Under the pieces are notes generated by a model, which was given only the letters and a program-made list of their open reading frames with translations, searched no databases and was not told where the DNA came from. From positions 11,325,179 to 11,389,178 of the forward strand of contig CM038228.1 of assembly GCA_021442155.1 (NCBI GenBank): DNA of 64,000 nucleotides, in the 5' to 3' direction. This DNA comes from Cymbidium sinense (Eukaryota > Streptophyta > Magnoliopsida > Asparagales > Orchidaceae). Position numbers and translations under genes: made by a program. Within the stretch, counting starts at the first letter, position 1; the number at the start of each line of letters is the position of its first letter. Below are positions 46,849 to 59,300 of the stretch, piece by piece.

Positions 46849-48480
46849 TTGAGGGGGATTACCTGTGAGGGCACTCCCCTCCTGGCTGCAGAGCACGTGA
46901 TCGGCGGGATGGTCATTCAAATTGATATGCCCTCGGACTATGATATTCCCTCACTGAAGAGGAAGGTAGTGGTAGTTCTTACAGTTAGCAAGTGTACAAG
47001 TGCACATGGCAGTGCTTGGATTATGTCTCGCCTAGTGAGGGCTAGCACCCACTCATTAGCACCTTCCAAGGGGAAGGCTCCCTTGATCCCAAGGATAGTC
47101 TCCCCTGCTTTCGAGGTCGGGTCTAGCTCTTACTCACCCCACCCCACCAAGACTCAGAGGAGGAACAAAAAATGCATGATTAAGAAGTACCATATATGCA
47201 TCACTGGGAGATGGAGGCAGCTACATGATCAGTTATGGAGGAGTTGCCCACTCTGATTTTCTCGCTAGTTACAGTGAACCAATACCATCCTCTCTCTGGG
47301 TCTGACGGAGAGAAAGCTAGAAGGATCCCTACTTTACCTCCACCAGCGGTTCAATTTCAGCCCCTAGTTAGTCAAAATAAAAGGCCATATGCTCGCCTCC
47401 ATTCGTTCTACTTGGGTTGGGGAAGACTAGGTTTGGGGCTGTTTCCAAGAATATCATCTATGAGAGGAGAGGGCCAAGGAGTCCCATACTATAGTTCATA
47501 TCACTAGCTGAGAGAGGTGGAGGTTTGATCATTCTCACCATTCATTGAGTGCCCTGAGTTGGTGTCTACTCGCACTTCTCATGTTTGGTATCTCGGTTCC
47601 AGGCCATGAAGGCCGCATCCAGGGAGAAGAGGACCCCATTGGTGATTCGATTATGCCCAAGGGATCCCATTCCATCTACACCACCTACTGTGGCGAGACC
47701 GAGCTCTCCTGCTTGACCTTCTGCCCTAGTTGTGGTGTGGAAGGAATGGCGACTCTAAAGCATAGTGGTTGTCTCTTCACCATCACCACCGTAGTAGGAT
47801 CTAGAGATGGTTACAGCAGTTGCAAAGGGAGAAGCTGGCAACCCCCATGATCATAAAATCTCTTAAGAGTGTCTCCCAGTATAGAGTTAGTGACAGTCAG
47901 GAGTGTATATCTTCTAGCAAAACTCACGGTTGATTCTCCTCAGCAAGGGAGTGTGCCTCATATACGATGTTGATCCCACCACTGGTCAACCGAAAGCATT
48001 TGGGCCAGTTCTAACAGATAGTTCTTTAAATGACATAGTAGCTCACTATTTCATGGAGAAGAAAGAGATCCTAGGATACAACTAGTCTAATGAGATGAAG
48101 ATCAGCTTTGATCCTAACAAAGATGATTTGTTGGGAGACTTAGTAGGGGTTTACATGGTAAATACTAGGTGATCCCTCCTCAGAGAGCACCAAGCTATGG
48201 AAGGTGTTGAGAATGAGTAGGAAGACATATCCCACTCGGTCCAACACCTCCTAGCATAAACAAAGAAGAAAGACAAAAAGATAGATAGGATGGAGAAGAG
48301 GCTCGAGGATCTATTAGCCACTGTCTTAGCATTGCAAAACTAAGCCCCAACAGTTCATCCTACCATAGCTGAGACTAGTTAGCCAAAGTTGGTGCATGTC
48401 TTAGACCCAGCCAAGAATTTACCTCCAACAGAGCAAGGTAACACCTATAGGAAGAAAGGATGCGACTCTCCATACAAAGA
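46849..48480 (+). pseudogene. P ORF1-like/Gag N-terminal region, broken
   Basis: Relatively GC-rich, read in three shifting frames (46849-47256, 47235-47507, 47545-47850) that probably derive from one ORF. The first part matches no family I know. Ogre elements carry an extra ORF before gag, and this is its expected place. From about 48000 the frame gives GPVLTDSSLNDIVAHYF, then MEKRLEDLLATVLALQN near 48290, a short coiled coil typical of the Gag N-terminus in this lineage. M has no counterpart. Stops interrupt throughout. Confidence 0.6.
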
Positions 48481-49283
48481 GAAAGATATCGTCCATGGTT
48501 GAGCAGTGAAGGGAAGCATTGGCTCAAGCCCAAGAGGATCATCGCCCAAAGGTAGACCTACAGAGGAATTTGATGCAATCCATTATCATAAGGGTTTCAT
48601 GCCACCTTCCTTCAAGAGTTTTGATGGTAGTGGAAACCCGAGGCAACACATCGCCATTTCAGAGCTAGTTGTTGCAACACTGATGGTAGTGATGCTTTAC
48701 TCTTCCATCTCTTCATCAAGAGTTTAGCAGTGGATAATTTTGATTGGTATGCTAAACTTAATAGTTCAAGAAAGACTTTTGAAGTTGGAGCAACTCTTTA
48801 TCAAGAGGTTTGTTGGAGCTCAACAAAGGGTCATCAGGCAAATCTCAGTAGCACAACACCGTGTGAGTCCCTTGTTGACTATTCTCGATGGCATAACCAG
48901 TATGAAATGTGAACCATTATCTGAATAGCATGCCATTGAGATTCTTCTAAAGAATATCCGCCTGGTCACCTTCATGCTTAAGGGCTTCACCAGCAAAACC
49001 TTTGAGAAATTAATCAACAAGTGGCTAGCTTGCAAGGAGAAGCCAAATAGTTACCTTCTCTAGATGTATCAACAAAGCCAAAGCTGCAAAAGGTATACGA
49101 GAAGAAGCTTGGGCATAGTGGATAAGGGAAGCAACCTAGAGATCGTTTAAGAGACCTCACACTTCCACCTCCTCTACCACCACGACTACCAGCCACAACA
49201 ACCTCCATGGCTACACCTCATATGCCACATTATCAAAGATGAGCATACATATACCGCTGCCGTAGCTATGGTCCACCTACTCT
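48481..49283 (+). pseudogene. P Gag (capsid-type retrotrans_gag domain)
   Basis: Gag forms the particle that packages the element RNA. The frame from 48506 contains YHKGFMPPSFKSFDGSGNPR, the hallmark start of the gypsy capsid domain (usual F..PKFK.FDG..NP..H). After a frameshift near 48725 come NFDWYAKL (usual DWY..L) and, in the next frame, LEQLFIKRFVGAQQRVI, the counterpart of W..LE..FL.RF..... Following pieces are ESLVDY, RWHNQYEM and CEPLSE, then LKGFTSKTFEKLINK (usual GI.P..FEEL...A). At least two frameshifts and several stops. A Pro/Arg-rich stretch follows at 49130-49230. Confidence 0.82.
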
Positions 49284-49532
49284 TTGGATAAACTTAACAA
49301 GCCTTATTCATTTAAGAGGGAGGTAATTAGGAAAATCTTTAAGAATCTCTTAAAGAAGCCTGATTTTCAGCTACCCGAACCTAAGAGACTGGAGGAAGTG
49401 GGCAAAAGCCATGATCCTAATTTTTTCCCTTACCACTGTATGCAAGGTCATGTTTTGGAGGATTGTTTCATATTTAAGGACAGGCTTGAACATAGCTTCA
49501 AGATCGATGCTATAGTCATCCCGAATTAATAC
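49284..49532 (+). pseudogene. P nucleocapsid-like zinc knuckle region
   Basis: An 81-codon open frame ending in the Tat-lineage block LPEPKRLEEVGKSHDPNFFP, then YHCMQGHVLEDCFIFKDRLE. The usual knuckle C..YH...GH....C has lost its first Cys (F in NFFPYH), while the His, His and last Cys remain. It would bind nucleic acid in the particle. M lacks this region. Confidence 0.78.
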
Positions 49533-50330
49533 CTTGTGGAACAACCCTTTAGTTTCATTAGGGTAATCCTTGGGGATACCTATGATCCTTCCAAAACTAA
49601 AGAAGGTTGGGATATCTCCTTATCCAAAACCTCTAAAAGATTGTTCAAGATCAAGAAACTTTCCTTTGGTGCTCGAGTCAAACCTCCAACATCAAGGAAG
49701 GTTTGTAAGTTGCGAGCCAACTCAAGGAAAGGGGAGCTCAAGAAGCAGATATGTGCTGATAGCCAAGAGTGTAACCACCGATCGAGTCCAAGCCTCCAGT
49801 CCACCATTGCCTACATCAGACTACTCTACTTCATTTAGTTCTTCTTCTAGTAGACATCTTGTATCGGTGGATGAGGGCATCAAATCCTCACCCTCTTACT
49901 TTACTTGATTTCTACTGTACCTCCTATCAAATCCAAGAAATTAAAGAATAAAGCTAGCTTGAATTACATCTCTCGATGGGTTGTCTGAATCTATTCCTAA
50001 TAACTCTTCAAGTCTAAACAACAACCATAATAACTCTGATCTTCCTCTTTTTGATTCAGAGTTGGATTTTTCTACTCTGAGTGCTATGGGTGATAGACTT
50101 GGAATCATCCGATTTTGAGGGTGTCATAGGAGAAGCTATAGGTGAGCCTGATGTGCAGGTAAAATATTCCATTACCCTGCCATAAGAGATCACTGAAGTC
50201 AACCTCCGTAGTGAAAAGGTTCTACCTCCTGGGGTAACACCTCAAGATAGAGGGAAACAAGTCATTGGTTTAGAGGATCAAGAAGCCCCTCCACAGAATA
50301 CTCCACCCTTGGATATGCTTGTGGAGGATC
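49533..50330 (+). pseudogene. P gag-protease spacer
   Basis: Overlapping short frames at 49536-49908 and pieces such as EITEVNLRSEKVLPPGVTPQ near 50190-50250 match M 33503-33712. No enzymatic motif; a polyprotein spacer. Confidence 0.65.
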
Positions 50331-50990
50331 GCCAAGGTGGACTACAATGTCCTCTCTCATCTAAGAAAGTCATCTAAGCTAAGATTATATGATGCCCTAA
50401 TCTTATCCAAAGAGATGAGGGAATCATTAATCAAGGCTCTCCTTGATCTAAGATATGCTTAGCTCACCACTATTGGTGATGAGGCACATTATTCAGAAGC
50501 TCGGGATCACTTTCATAGATGAAAACCTTCTTATGGGGGACATGAAGCACAACTGTCCCCTCTGCATTATAGTTGACAAGGGCAGATTTAGACTAGCCAG
50601 AGTTCTCGTCGATCCAGGTGCATTGGTGAACATTATGAGCCTGAAGACCCTTACCTATTTGAGGATCGACATCTCCACACTCTGAGGAGATAGGATGATG
50701 TTGAGAGGATTCAATGAACAAGGTGAGCGAGCTTTAGGTTCCATAGTGTTACCTTTGGAGATAAGTGACTAGAAGATTAAAGCCAAGTTTTACATCATTG
50801 ATTTAAATACTTCATTCACTGCTTTTTTAAGTAGGCCCTGGATACATCAAAATAAGATAATTCCATCCTCCCTCAAGCAGTGCATCAAGTTCAAGAAGGA
50901 TGGGATTGAGTACTATGTCAAAGGAGATGAAAAGCTATTTTAGGTTAGAGAGGTTAAAATATATGAGTATGTGACCTACTATCTTCCTCA
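50331..50990 (+). pseudogene. P aspartic protease remnant
   Basis: The frame 50455-50685 contains GRFRLARVLVDPGALVNIMS, then LKTLTYLRIDIS, followed in another frame by FTAFLSRPWIHQNKIIPSSL. Active-site triplet D-P-G. An in-frame stop replaces the residue after STL at 50685 and another lies near 50770. The run-in block (MLVEDRQ...LIQRDE) at 50310-50430 is also present. Confidence 0.82.
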
Positions 50991-52130
50991 AAACACCCTT
51001 TCTCGTGAACTTGGACCAAATTAAAATTCAAAAGAAAAATAAAATTAAGAAAAAGAAAAAGCAAAAGAAAAGAAAAGTGAAAATCCAAGTGAACAAGAAT
51101 GGGGAATTGAAGAAGAAATAGATTTGCACATCAGATTCCACCCACAATTCATTCTTTCATATAGACATGTGGGTAGGATGACTCAACCTCCACCGTAGAG
51201 GCGAGGCATAAATAGAGGCCCGAGGTGGAAGACCCCTAGTTGGCCATCACCCAACAGGTTATGTTCACTCATGAGTACCCTACTATTCACATAGACTTGG
51301 AGTCTAGTTCAGATGATGAGTCTAATGTGATTAACATACCATCCAACCCCTCTCAGTGGGTTTCATTGGAGGTGACACTCAAGTCAGACAGTGACGAAGA
51401 TTGGGCCTCCAAACAAAGCAAAGTATTCGAATCAAATGCATGTAAAACCATCATGCAGCAGTTGGGAACCTTAGCTCTAACTTCACTTTCACATCAAAAA
51501 GTTAAAAGTTTAGTAGTTAAGGAAGCCCCTAAGTCTTCCAGTGATATGAAGCAGAAAAGATTCTTTTTAGTATCATCCTCCTCAAGTCCTAAAGTTGATG
51601 TAGAACTTGAAGAGAACTCATACAAAGAATTAATGGAATTATCGTTTAACTTTACTCGCCTTATGCTTATAATCTTATACAAAAAGGTTTGGTTCCTCAT
51701 ACATGGTCCAAGCACGTCGAGTATTTTGAAAAGCTATGGAATAATACAGGAAGCAAGCACAATCAAGAGCATGACTAGATTCGATAGTGAATGATTAAAA
51801 ATTATTGCTTAGTGTTATTAATCATTTGAGTCTGATAGGTTATTTTCACACAACACCAACTTATGAGAATGTGTGTTTAGAAATCTCGATGATCGATGAT
51901 CTCCAAATCAAAGATGCACCACCGAATTTGAAGAGGAGATCCATTCAACAACAAACAAGCTTAAAGAAATCAACCTCGTGATAGAAAAAATCCACGCCGA
52001 TGCATACACGTTGAATGAAGAAGAAACCAATGACTTAGTTCTATTTAAGATACCGCTTTGCATGGAGTTATGAAGAGATGCCCGATTATCTCTTAACATG
52101 CGTACCACAAGCTAGCAATAGATCTAGTGC
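50991..52130 (+). pseudogene. P protease-RT linker
   Basis: Begins with a Lys-rich stretch (51018-51080), then a 184-codon open frame (51240-51794), the longest in the window. It is acidic and Ser-rich, including SSSSSPKVDVELEENSYKEL. This is the counterpart of M 31864-32106, and no enzymatic motif is visible. From 51900 comes the decayed pre-RT block (LQIKDAPP, then INLVIEK). Confidence 0.68.
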
Positions 52131-52860
52131 TAACCCTATCAAGCAAGCTCTGAACATGTGATTAGAAATTGAACAATGTCATTTATGAAGTCAAGAAACC
52201 GATCGATGCCGGTTTCATGGAAGAAAAATATCCTACCTAGCTTTGTCCCAAGAAGAAGAATGGCCAAATTATCAAGGCCGATTTCGTGGACTTAAATAAG
52301 GCATGTCCTAAGGATGAGTTTCCTCATCCTATACCAAATTAATGGTGGATTGCCTCATCTCATGCAATTTTCTCTCTTTCATGGATACAAGCCAAATCAA
52401 GATGTCACCAAGATGAAAGAAACACCCAACTCGATTGAATCTTTTATGGGTCATGCCTTTTGACCTTAAAAATGTCGGTGCTATATACCAACGGCCATGA
52501 CTCGGATCTTCAATGAACTCATCCATCGTTGAGTGCTTGATGATCTAGTAGTAAGCAGAAAAGGAAGACCATCTCTTTGACTTGAGAGTAGTTTTTGAAT
52601 TAAGATAATATAACCTCAAAATGAATCTCCTAAAGTGTGCATTCAGAGTAGCTTCGGGGAAATTCCTTTGTTGTCGACATCGGGAATAGAAATAGATCCT
52701 AAAATATTAAGCTATCTTAGAAATACCACCTCTAAGAGTTTAACTCAACTGATCTTTCCAAGGATGGTTGGCATATCTAAGATGCTTTATTTCCAACATA
52801 TCAGAAGATGCAAGCCATTTGACTTGTCAAAAGGATGCCAAGTTCAAGTGGGATGACAAG
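52131..52860 (+). pseudogene. P reverse transcriptase remnant
   Basis: Readable boxes are KKKNGQIIKADFVDLNKACP (first Asp box), KDEFPHPIP, VMPFDLKNVGAIYQR and LDDLVVSRK where M has YIDDIVVKS. The active-site Tyr is lost, although both Asp survive. NLLKCAFRVASGKF follows in the thumb (52630-52665), then GIEIDPK. More decayed than the M copy, with several stops and shifts. Confidence 0.82.
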
Positions 52861-53110
52861 TGTCGATGCTTTGAAGACATCAAGCAAGATTTGGTGAGCC
52901 TAATCCCCTATCCCTGGTGCCATCCCTCTAATGATTGACTCTTTCGCCTCCAATCCAATAAAGGGAAGGAGAGCTCTCTAATACCTTCATCTAAATTTGC
53001 TATGACTACCATGTCATCTTCTTGGTTTTGATTAAGCTTAGCTCTCCCATGCTGCATTCTATTTGATCACATCCTTTGCTACCCCAATTAGACACTACCC
53101 TTATTTTAGA
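52861..53110 (+). pseudogene. P RT connection / start of RNase H, cut off
   Basis: Similarity to M 30790-30560 (GRESSLIPSS against GRRTLSTTI) can be followed to about 53110 and then jumps to sequence matching M near 27450. About 3 kb equivalent to M 27480-30500 (most of RNase H, the whole integrase, part of the 3' repeats) is missing. Confidence 0.7.
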
Positions 53111-54509
53111 TTGGATCCTCCTTTCCAACCACCTGGTTGGAGAATTTATTGATGAGCATTCTCCTTGGTTCAAGAACCAGATAAGTCTACTTGATTTAAG
53201 CTCCTTCGATCTCTCAAACTAACAAATTCCATGATAAATAAACAAATAATTAATTCATGGATTAGAATTCAAGCCCCTTTTCCGCAGACATCCTATATTT
53301 AGGAGTGAACTCCTATAGAATTGCTTGGCATGAGGAGATAAATCGTGACTCACTCAGATCCTTATGGGTTCAATCTATTTTCCACAAGGTGTTACCCAAG
53401 TCATTCACAAGATATAAGACTATGATGCATTATTTCTAGATGATCAATAAAGCCAACAAGATCTAAGTCGATTTGATTTGTTGCCCAAAGCAACCGATCA
53501 CCCCATTGGTCTTTTGTAGTGGAAGATGCGAGTCCCCAAGCTTTCTTTCCTTGAATTTATCATTGCAAATTGAAAGGCACTCCTTTGATCGGATAGTTAT
53601 CCCATTGGCCGGGAAGCTACTCCCTTTGGTTCAGTAAATTTGAGATAGCTCTAGGTTGATATAAGCTCCTTCTCAGTGTGAACCATCGCAAACCAATGGA
53701 ATCCATCAAAATAAATTAAAAATAAATTAATCTTTGACTATCTTTGAGCTGATCTAAGTTCCCCAGCGGCATTCACTCAAATAGTCACCCTACAGTGATT
53801 TGTTGCCAAAGCAACCATCACTAGTGGTTTATTTCTAAGATGTGAGTCACGCTTTCTTCTTAAGACTTGACCATTGCAAACCAAGGCATCCCTTGGTCAA
53901 ATAGTCCTACTATGTGTTTAGTAGACTACCCCTTGGATTGGTAAATTGAACTTGGCCTCGTTTCTACTTAAGATAATCCATCGCAAAACCAACAGATCCA
54001 TTTCAAAATCCAAAATTAAAATCCAAACAAACAAAATAAAACAATCAATCAAATCAAATCTTTTTCTCCTCGTGAGATGCAAATCTTTCTAGCTCAAAGT
54101 GATCTAAGATTCCACATTTCACCTTCCCTCCTTTATGAATGACTTGAATTTGTCTCCCCAATTGAGAGTTCACTTGTCTATCCCCGGTGGAGTCAAAACA
54201 AACATAATTAAACAAACAATAAATTGAAACAAATTAAACCCACTTCCCCAGTGGAACTTAATTAAATAAATCAAATTTCTCCCCAGCGAGATTCAACTCA
54301 AATTAAACCTCTCATCCCCTTGTGGATGACTTGAACCTGCTTCCCTAGTGGAAGGTTCACATACTCTATCCTAGTGAATTCTCCTTCCCTCTCTTATGTC
54401 CTGACATAAGTAGCCACATTGCACTAAGCTGACTTCTACACCTTGGTTAAAACCATCTGTAGTTGTGATCATGGTGTTATCAATCATTTGGGTCAACACT
54501 AATACGTGT
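53111..54509 (+). repeat. P internal 3' non-coding region with tandem repeats
   Basis: Inverse counterpart of M 25633-27480. It holds worn ~250-300 bp units (anchors GACCATTGCAAACCAA-like near 53565, 53680 and 53870) and short CCCC(A/T)GTGGA(A/G)-type repeats at 54060-54390. It runs into the 3' LTR at 54510 without any visible polypurine tract. No gene. Confidence 0.72.
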
Positions 54510-55499
54510 TATTGACCTCATTTTTAGAATGAGCTCTCAACTCCTCCATCTTAGACATAGGACTCCTCTTAGACTTTAAGAGATCCTTTAAAACACATTG
54601 ATTAGGTGGACACTCAACCAGCCCCAGAGACTTAGAAGAGATATAGAATAAGTCATGCCTTGGGTGTTAGGAAAATTTGCTTACCCTATAACTTGAACCA
54701 CATTCCTCACTTTCTTCCTTCAAATCAAACTCCAAATCAAATCAACATCAAACCTAAATCAATTCTAGCTTAATTGATTTTCTCTAAACTCAAATCATTT
54801 CCAAATGATTGAAATCCATGATCAATTCCAAATGATTGAAATTCCAAGTTCAAAATCTTTCTTAAGTCCTTTAATTCCCTCTTAAGGACTTAGCCTAAAT
54901 CAAATCTAAATCAATTCAAACTCATAAAATTTTCTCACAACCCATTCATATTCTCATTTATATTCACATATATAAATGAAATATAAATTCAAATCAATCA
55001 AACTAAATCCAAATCACAAATCTTTCCTAAGTCACTTTGATTCCCCTTAAGGACTTAGCCTAAATCAAGTTCAAACTACCTCAAATCCTTGAAATTTTCT
55101 CATAACCCATTTATATTTTCATTTTTATTCACATATATAAATGATATATAAATTCAAACAACCAAAACCAACTCAAAAAATCAAACTCAAATTCAATCAA
55201 AATCCAACCTAAGCCTTTCAAGTCAAATTCTTGAACTTAGCCAAATCAATTTCAAATCAAGCCAAACCCTTGATTTTTCTTCATGATTCAATCAACCCTT
55301 CAATCATGAATCCAAATATAAACATAAACTTCAATCACCAAACCAAAACTCAATTTAAAAATCAAACCCAAATCAAACTCATGTTCACCCTTTGAACTTA
55401 AAGTTGTCAAATAAATCAAAACCCATTTGACTTCAGACCACTTACAAATGGATTTATATTTCAATCATAAGTCCATATGTGAGTTCAATCAAACTCAAA

Positions 55500-56345
55500 T
55501 CAAGCTTTGACCAAGCCATTTGACACTTAGGCTAACTTGACCCAAAGTGACCTAAAGCATCTTTATGAGCAAATTCTAATCCTAACCAAATTGATTGAAC
55601 TAAGCCCACCTAGCCTCTCATCATGATCAACAATCATCATGAGATGATCAATCACTGATATTGGGTCAAACTAAGTCAAACTTAAGGGTTGACCAAGTCA
55701 ACACTTAGCCAAAATGAAACATAAACTAGCCAAAATCCACCATATGCCAAATTGATTGAAACTATTGATCAAAACTCATTCATGATCAATGTTTGAACTT
55801 GACCAAGTCAATATTTGAACCTATTCTAGCCCAATTGGCTACTTGACCCAAGTTGACCCAACTTGACCTGAAAAGTTAAAATGTGCTAAAACTTTATCTA
55901 AGCCAAATTGATTGAAATCAATGGGTCAAGTTCATTCCAAAATGATTGTTGAACTTGACCAAAGCCTCAATTGGCTAACTAGACCTAACCTAACCCAATT
56001 GACCATGAACCCAACTTGACCTAAAGGGTCATGTTGAGCCAAACTCAAATATAAACTAAATTGATTGGAAACAAAGATACCAATCCATTTCATATGACCA
56101 ACCAAACATGAACCAACCTATGACCTAACTCAAATAGGTCAAATGGTCAAATTTGGTCAACTACCCATTTGACCTAAATGAACTCAATGAACCAAAACCA
56201 AATATAAAACCAAATTAAATCAAACCAAAGCCACCAAAATATTTCAAATTCTCAAATGAACTTGACCAACCCCTTTGTTTGACCAATCAAATTGACCCAA
56301 GTTGACCCATTTTGACCTAAATGGGTCAACATGAGCCAAATCACA
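55500..56345 (+). promoter_or_regulatory. TTGAC-rich zone, P 3' LTR copy
   Basis: Dense TTGACC/GGTCAA words (for example GTTGACCCAACTTGACC at about 55850), the same arrangement as in R1. Confidence 0.55.
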
Positions 56346-59300
56346 TCAAACCAATTCCAAATCCATTGAAACTTGGCCTAACTTATTTTCAAACATATCA
56401 AATATATTCAAATTGAAACCCAAGACAAATGACCATTTTACCCCTAGACCATAGGGTAACCCAAAATCAAAATCACTTGGAATTTGGTCAATTCCTTTTC
56501 ATGGACACTCGGCATCCTCTTAGTGGATAAAATGGTCACTAATGGACCTAGTGCACATGACCCAATATGTTTGGATCAGCCAAACCCAACCCAAACCCAA
56601 AACTGACAACCTCCTTTGAAAATGGCCACATGGAATCCTCCCTCCACCTTATTTGAGCACATGGCCACCTCACCCACTCCTCCTCTAGCCAAAAATTAAT
56701 GTCATGCAACTCTAAATAGATCAAACAACCCATTGAATAAGGTAAATTGGATCAAAATGACATCTCCTTGCTTAGTCGTCTGATTGCTCTAGGGGGTGAT
56801 ATATTTTCCCTAATTTGATTTCATTTGCACAGTCCTTAATTTGATTGAGCAAGAGGAAGCTAGAGAGTCATTTGCCTCCCAAGCTCTCAAGCAATTCCTA
56901 AATTCCATTTTCTCAATTTTCATAGATTGAAAATAGGGGAGCTCCACTGAAAATCCAACTTAGCCTTCACTCAATATCAACCTAATTTCTTTTGCAAGCT
57001 CCATCAAGGAGCTCAATCGAACTTGCCTAAGCTCTTTCATAAGTTCCAAAGGTAAGGGAGGACCATTCTTGATCAAGATCAAGCTCAAGTGAAGGTGGAC
57101 TTGACCCATAGAAAGATCCATCTAATCTCAAGGCCTCAAACTCTCAACAAAGCTTCATCTCCACTAGACAAAGCTTCGTCTCCACTAGACAAAGCTTCTC
57201 CAAGTGAATCAAGCATCGGTGAGATATGCCATTAAATTGAGCTTAATTTCAATGTGGCCTTATCTTTTGTGAAGTAAAGTGTCACCCCATGAGATTCTAG
57301 CCGTGATGTATCTTTTTAGATGGTGTGGGTTGAGTTTCAATCCAATCCAAGCTCAATCGAGCTCGATCTCCAAGATGGACGGTCCATTCCTCATGAGAAG
57401 AATAGGGAAGGATCATGGGCCATCCATCCGCATATTTTGGATGGACGGCCATGATCAAAGACATAGAGATCCATGTTTTAATCTTAGATCTTTTAACCTC
57501 TCGCCCTGATCCTTAATCTTGACGAGGAGAAAGGATAGCTCACCATGCATAATGATATGACAATTTTAATATACCCATCGCACATGGAAAGATGGCATCG
57601 TTCACATGGCATCGACGAGATTAAACATTAAATTAGGCTATTAAATCACCTAATTAATCATGGAAACTTCCTAAATTCATATCTAAGCTTAGAAAAATCA
57701 ATAAAATATGAAATAAATTGTATTGAATAGATAATTGAACATAGAAAATTCTAAAAATAATTTGAATGGATTTTAAATAGTATTTTTCTATAGATTTAGG
57801 TTTTATTGGGAATGTTATTTAGCTAATTACCCTCTAATTACTCCACTGATTAATCCCAAATTTATTATACATAGTGGATGCTACCTCCTAATTTTCTTGG
57901 GATTTATTGGGTTATTAGGAATTTCTACCCATTCCTTAATCACTCTTAATATAATTAAGCTAATTAAGAGTATAATTAGTGGTTTAACCCTTTGATTGAG
58001 TCAATTAAGTTTACTTAAGTGAATATGAGGTTTAGGAAATAATTTTGGATACTTTCCAAGATATTCCTTAAACCCCTTTCTTCTTCTTAATCCAACCTTA
58101 ATTAAGGGTTAATTCAATTACCCCCTTAATTAATTTCATAAAATTCTAAAACTTTCTAAGTCAATTATCTTCTGATGCTTAGTGTTCAAGAGCTCACAAT
58201 TAAAATCAAAAATCAAACTCAACATGTGTGAGAGTGTTATGAAATTACTTAATTAAACCCTTTAGCTTAATTAATTAATCATAAGCCAATTGCATTAGGT
58301 ACCTTTCTAGGTGCATTGCTAATTTAAATTCCTTGTGATTTTATGTCATATCATTGGCTCATAATTATTTGATTAACTATGCTAAGGGTAGGTAAGGGGT
58401 AATTAACACACTTAATTCATACCTTAACCTAAGCAACATATAAAAATCATCTAATAATTCAAAGAACAAACTAAATCAACAAAATATGTGAGAATTGGTT
58501 AGGAGCAGCAAACTCACCTCATATTTCTCAAATTAAATCAAACTTAAAATAAAACCAAACCTTCCTTAAAAATAACTTGATTTGCTTTAAGCTTTCTTAT
58601 TTCATAAGTTTGTCTTTAGAAATTAATTAGGGTGAATGTGTTTACATGCTTTCATCACTTTAGTTCTTTCCTAACATGCTAAATGTGTATGTCATATGAA
58701 TTGCATGCATTCATGCTTTTTAAAAATCAAATTGAAAATGAAATATTTTCTTTATTATAAATTACATGTTTTGGCTAAAGTAAAAAATATGAATGGCTAT
58801 TATCACTACTAAATCCAAAACTATTTTTAAAATCTATAAATCAAACACCTAAAACTGAAAGTGTGCTACTTATAATTATTTATGTTTGCATGTGGATATA
58901 AATATGAAGATAGCATAGTGTGGTTTTCTCTTCTTTTCTTTAGTATAGTTTTGAATAGATTTGGCAAAGTGTATAGTTCATTTGAAAAGAACACAACACT
59001 TGCCTAACTCTATTCCTATCCATCCTATACTATTACTTAAGAAGGACATCCACACTTGTATATGTAAATTGCATAAATAAAATAGACAAATAAACTTTTT
59101 TTTGCATCTTTCTTTTTCCATTCATTTTTTTGTACATGTGTTTGTATTTAAGAAAGTGGTATATTAGTCCGACAACCCGGTTGAGTTTTAAGTAGCCCTA
59201 AGTAGGTCTTGTACCTTACACCCCTGGTGCTAACAATGGATGTCATACTCACTTATGCATTTTATACATATACATGTGCATGTGAATAATGGATAAAAGA

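Noticed and set aside
51240..51794. 184-codon open frame as a possible host gene
   Set aside because: It lies in order between protease and RT of P, and part of it (SSSSSP.VDVELE.NSYK.L) matches M 31864-32106. It is retroelement polyprotein.
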